Shown here piece after piece: positions 13,627-14,068 of a stretch of DNA of 14,068 nt. The notes under the pieces were generated by a model. It was not told the origin of the DNA. It made no database searches and saw only the letters and a list, made by a program, of their open reading frames with translations. The first letter of the stretch is position 1. Each line of letters starts with the position of its first letter. This DNA is from an uncultured Eubacteriales bacterium (GTDB lineage: Bacteria; Bacillota; Clostridia; Oscillospirales; CAG-272), in contig CAJUIQ010000036.1 in NCBI GenBank assembly GCA_910586545.1, positions 1 to 14,068 on the forward strand, in the 5' to 3' direction. A program made the translations under genes and the position numbers.

Positions 13627-14068
13627 TTAGTTTTTGCTTTCACAGGACTTTTTATTAGACCGACGACGGATAACTAACAGAGCAAATACTGCTGTAAGGC
13701 TCAAAATGAATGCCAAAATAATACTGTTAAAGTTGTCTCCCGTCTGCGGTACAGATGGGTTCTTATCCGTTTCAACCGGTTTAGTAGTATCATCTGTGTT
13801 ATCCTGTTCACTGTCTTTATCTACATCAACGTCTGGCTTGTTGGTATTATCCGGATCAGTATCTGTAACGATATTGGTATCCGCTATACCATCACCATCG
13901 GTATCAATGTTGATATCAGCCTTACCGTCACCATCGGTATCGATATTGATATCAGGTTTGCCGTCTTTATCGGTATCGATGTTGATATCGGGATCGCCGT
14001 CTTTATCAATGTCGATGTTGATATCAGGTTCGCCGTCTTTATCAATGTCGATGTTGATGTCAGGTTCG
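13627..14068 (-). CDS. Sortase-anchored surface protein with Asp-rich repeats, C-terminal part
   Basis: The last 146 residues of a protein that starts outside the window; in-frame codons begin at 14067. From the left: five 12-residue repeats of the form (E/D/K)-(P/A)-DINID-(I/T)-D-(K/G)-DG plus a degenerate sixth, an acidic Thr/Lys linker, the sorting motif VPQTG (13752-13738), a hydrophobic span (SIILAFILSLTAVFALLVI) and the basic end RRRSNKKSCESKN. VPxTG is a variant of LPxTG seen in clostridial sortase substrates, so the protein is expected to be linked to peptidoglycan. The DxDxDG loops are typical calcium-binding motifs (thrombospondin type 3 or EF-like), which would form a calcium-stiffened stalk. 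The functional N-terminal domain is not visible. A terminator follows shortly after the stop. Confidence 0.9.
   Translation of the reverse strand, partial: EPDINIDIDKDGEPDINIDIDKDGDPDINIDTDKDGKPDINIDTDGDGKADINIDTDGDGIADTNIVTDTDPDNTNKPDVDVDKDSEQDNTDDTTKPVETDKNPSVPQTGDNFNSIILAFILSLTAVFALLVIRRRSNKKSCESKN
13852..14067 (-). repeat. 36-bp tandem repeats encoding DINIDxDxDG units
   Basis: Units at 14067-14032, 14031-13996, 13995-13960, 13959-13924 and 13923-13888 are close copies; 13887-13852 is degenerate. The array continues past the right edge. The unit is a whole number of codons, so copy number can change without breaking the frame. Confidence 0.95.

Noticed and set aside
1..14068. CRISPR arrays, tRNA, rRNA and insertion sequences
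   Set aside because: No regular spaced repeats, no cloverleaf, no transposase frame and no terminal inverted repeats with target duplications were seen.

Overview
The window comes from a low-GC Gram-positive bacterium, most likely a Clostridia member. Supporting signs are strong AGGAG-type ribosome sites, two lipobox lipoproteins, a cell-wall-sorted surface protein with a VPQTG motif and Asp-rich DxDxDG repeats, and a PTS Enzyme I of ordinary Firmicute length. No species can be named from the sequence alone.

Positions 1 to about 11.0 kb hold the tail module of a long-tailed, non-contractile (siphovirus-like) phage, transcribed on the minus strand. In transcription order it contains: a small unknown protein (10791-11024), tail tube (10374-10775), the tail assembly chaperones G and G-T joined by a -1 frameshift (9613-10301), a short tape measure protein (6363-7733), a small tail-tip protein (5989-6363), a baseplate hub-like protein (4418-5983), an FnIII/Ig-like tail protein (2808-4412), a tail fibre with a tandem 387-bp duplication and a C-type-lectin-like end (734-2806), a small carbohydrate-binding protein (117-713), and the start of a membrane protein probably tied to lysis (1-120). 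Most junctions are overlaps or gaps of a few bases. No capsid, portal, terminase or integrase gene is visible; directly upstream lies host DNA.

The tail operon is interrupted between G-T and the tape measure gene. Two lipoprotein genes (7853-8476 and 8949-9518) sit there on the opposite strand, each with its own promoter and terminator. The AT-rich block continues into the tape measure gene and ends abruptly near 6680, where the conserved, GC-richer tape measure C-terminus begins. This looks like a cargo cassette that arrived with a new, short tape measure body. The lipoproteins are candidates for lysogenic-conversion, superinfection-exclusion or self-immunity functions.

From 11.0 to 14.07 kb the DNA looks chromosomal: a structured, gene-poor stretch of about 0.5 kb, a strong bidirectional terminator, ptsI, a fruK remnant with a large internal deletion overlapping the ptsI start, and the 3' end of a sortase-anchored surface protein with 36-bp repeats. 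A tail module with no head genes next to host metabolic genes is either a decayed prophage or an F-type tailocin-like locus. The sequence beyond position 1 and experimental data would be needed to decide.
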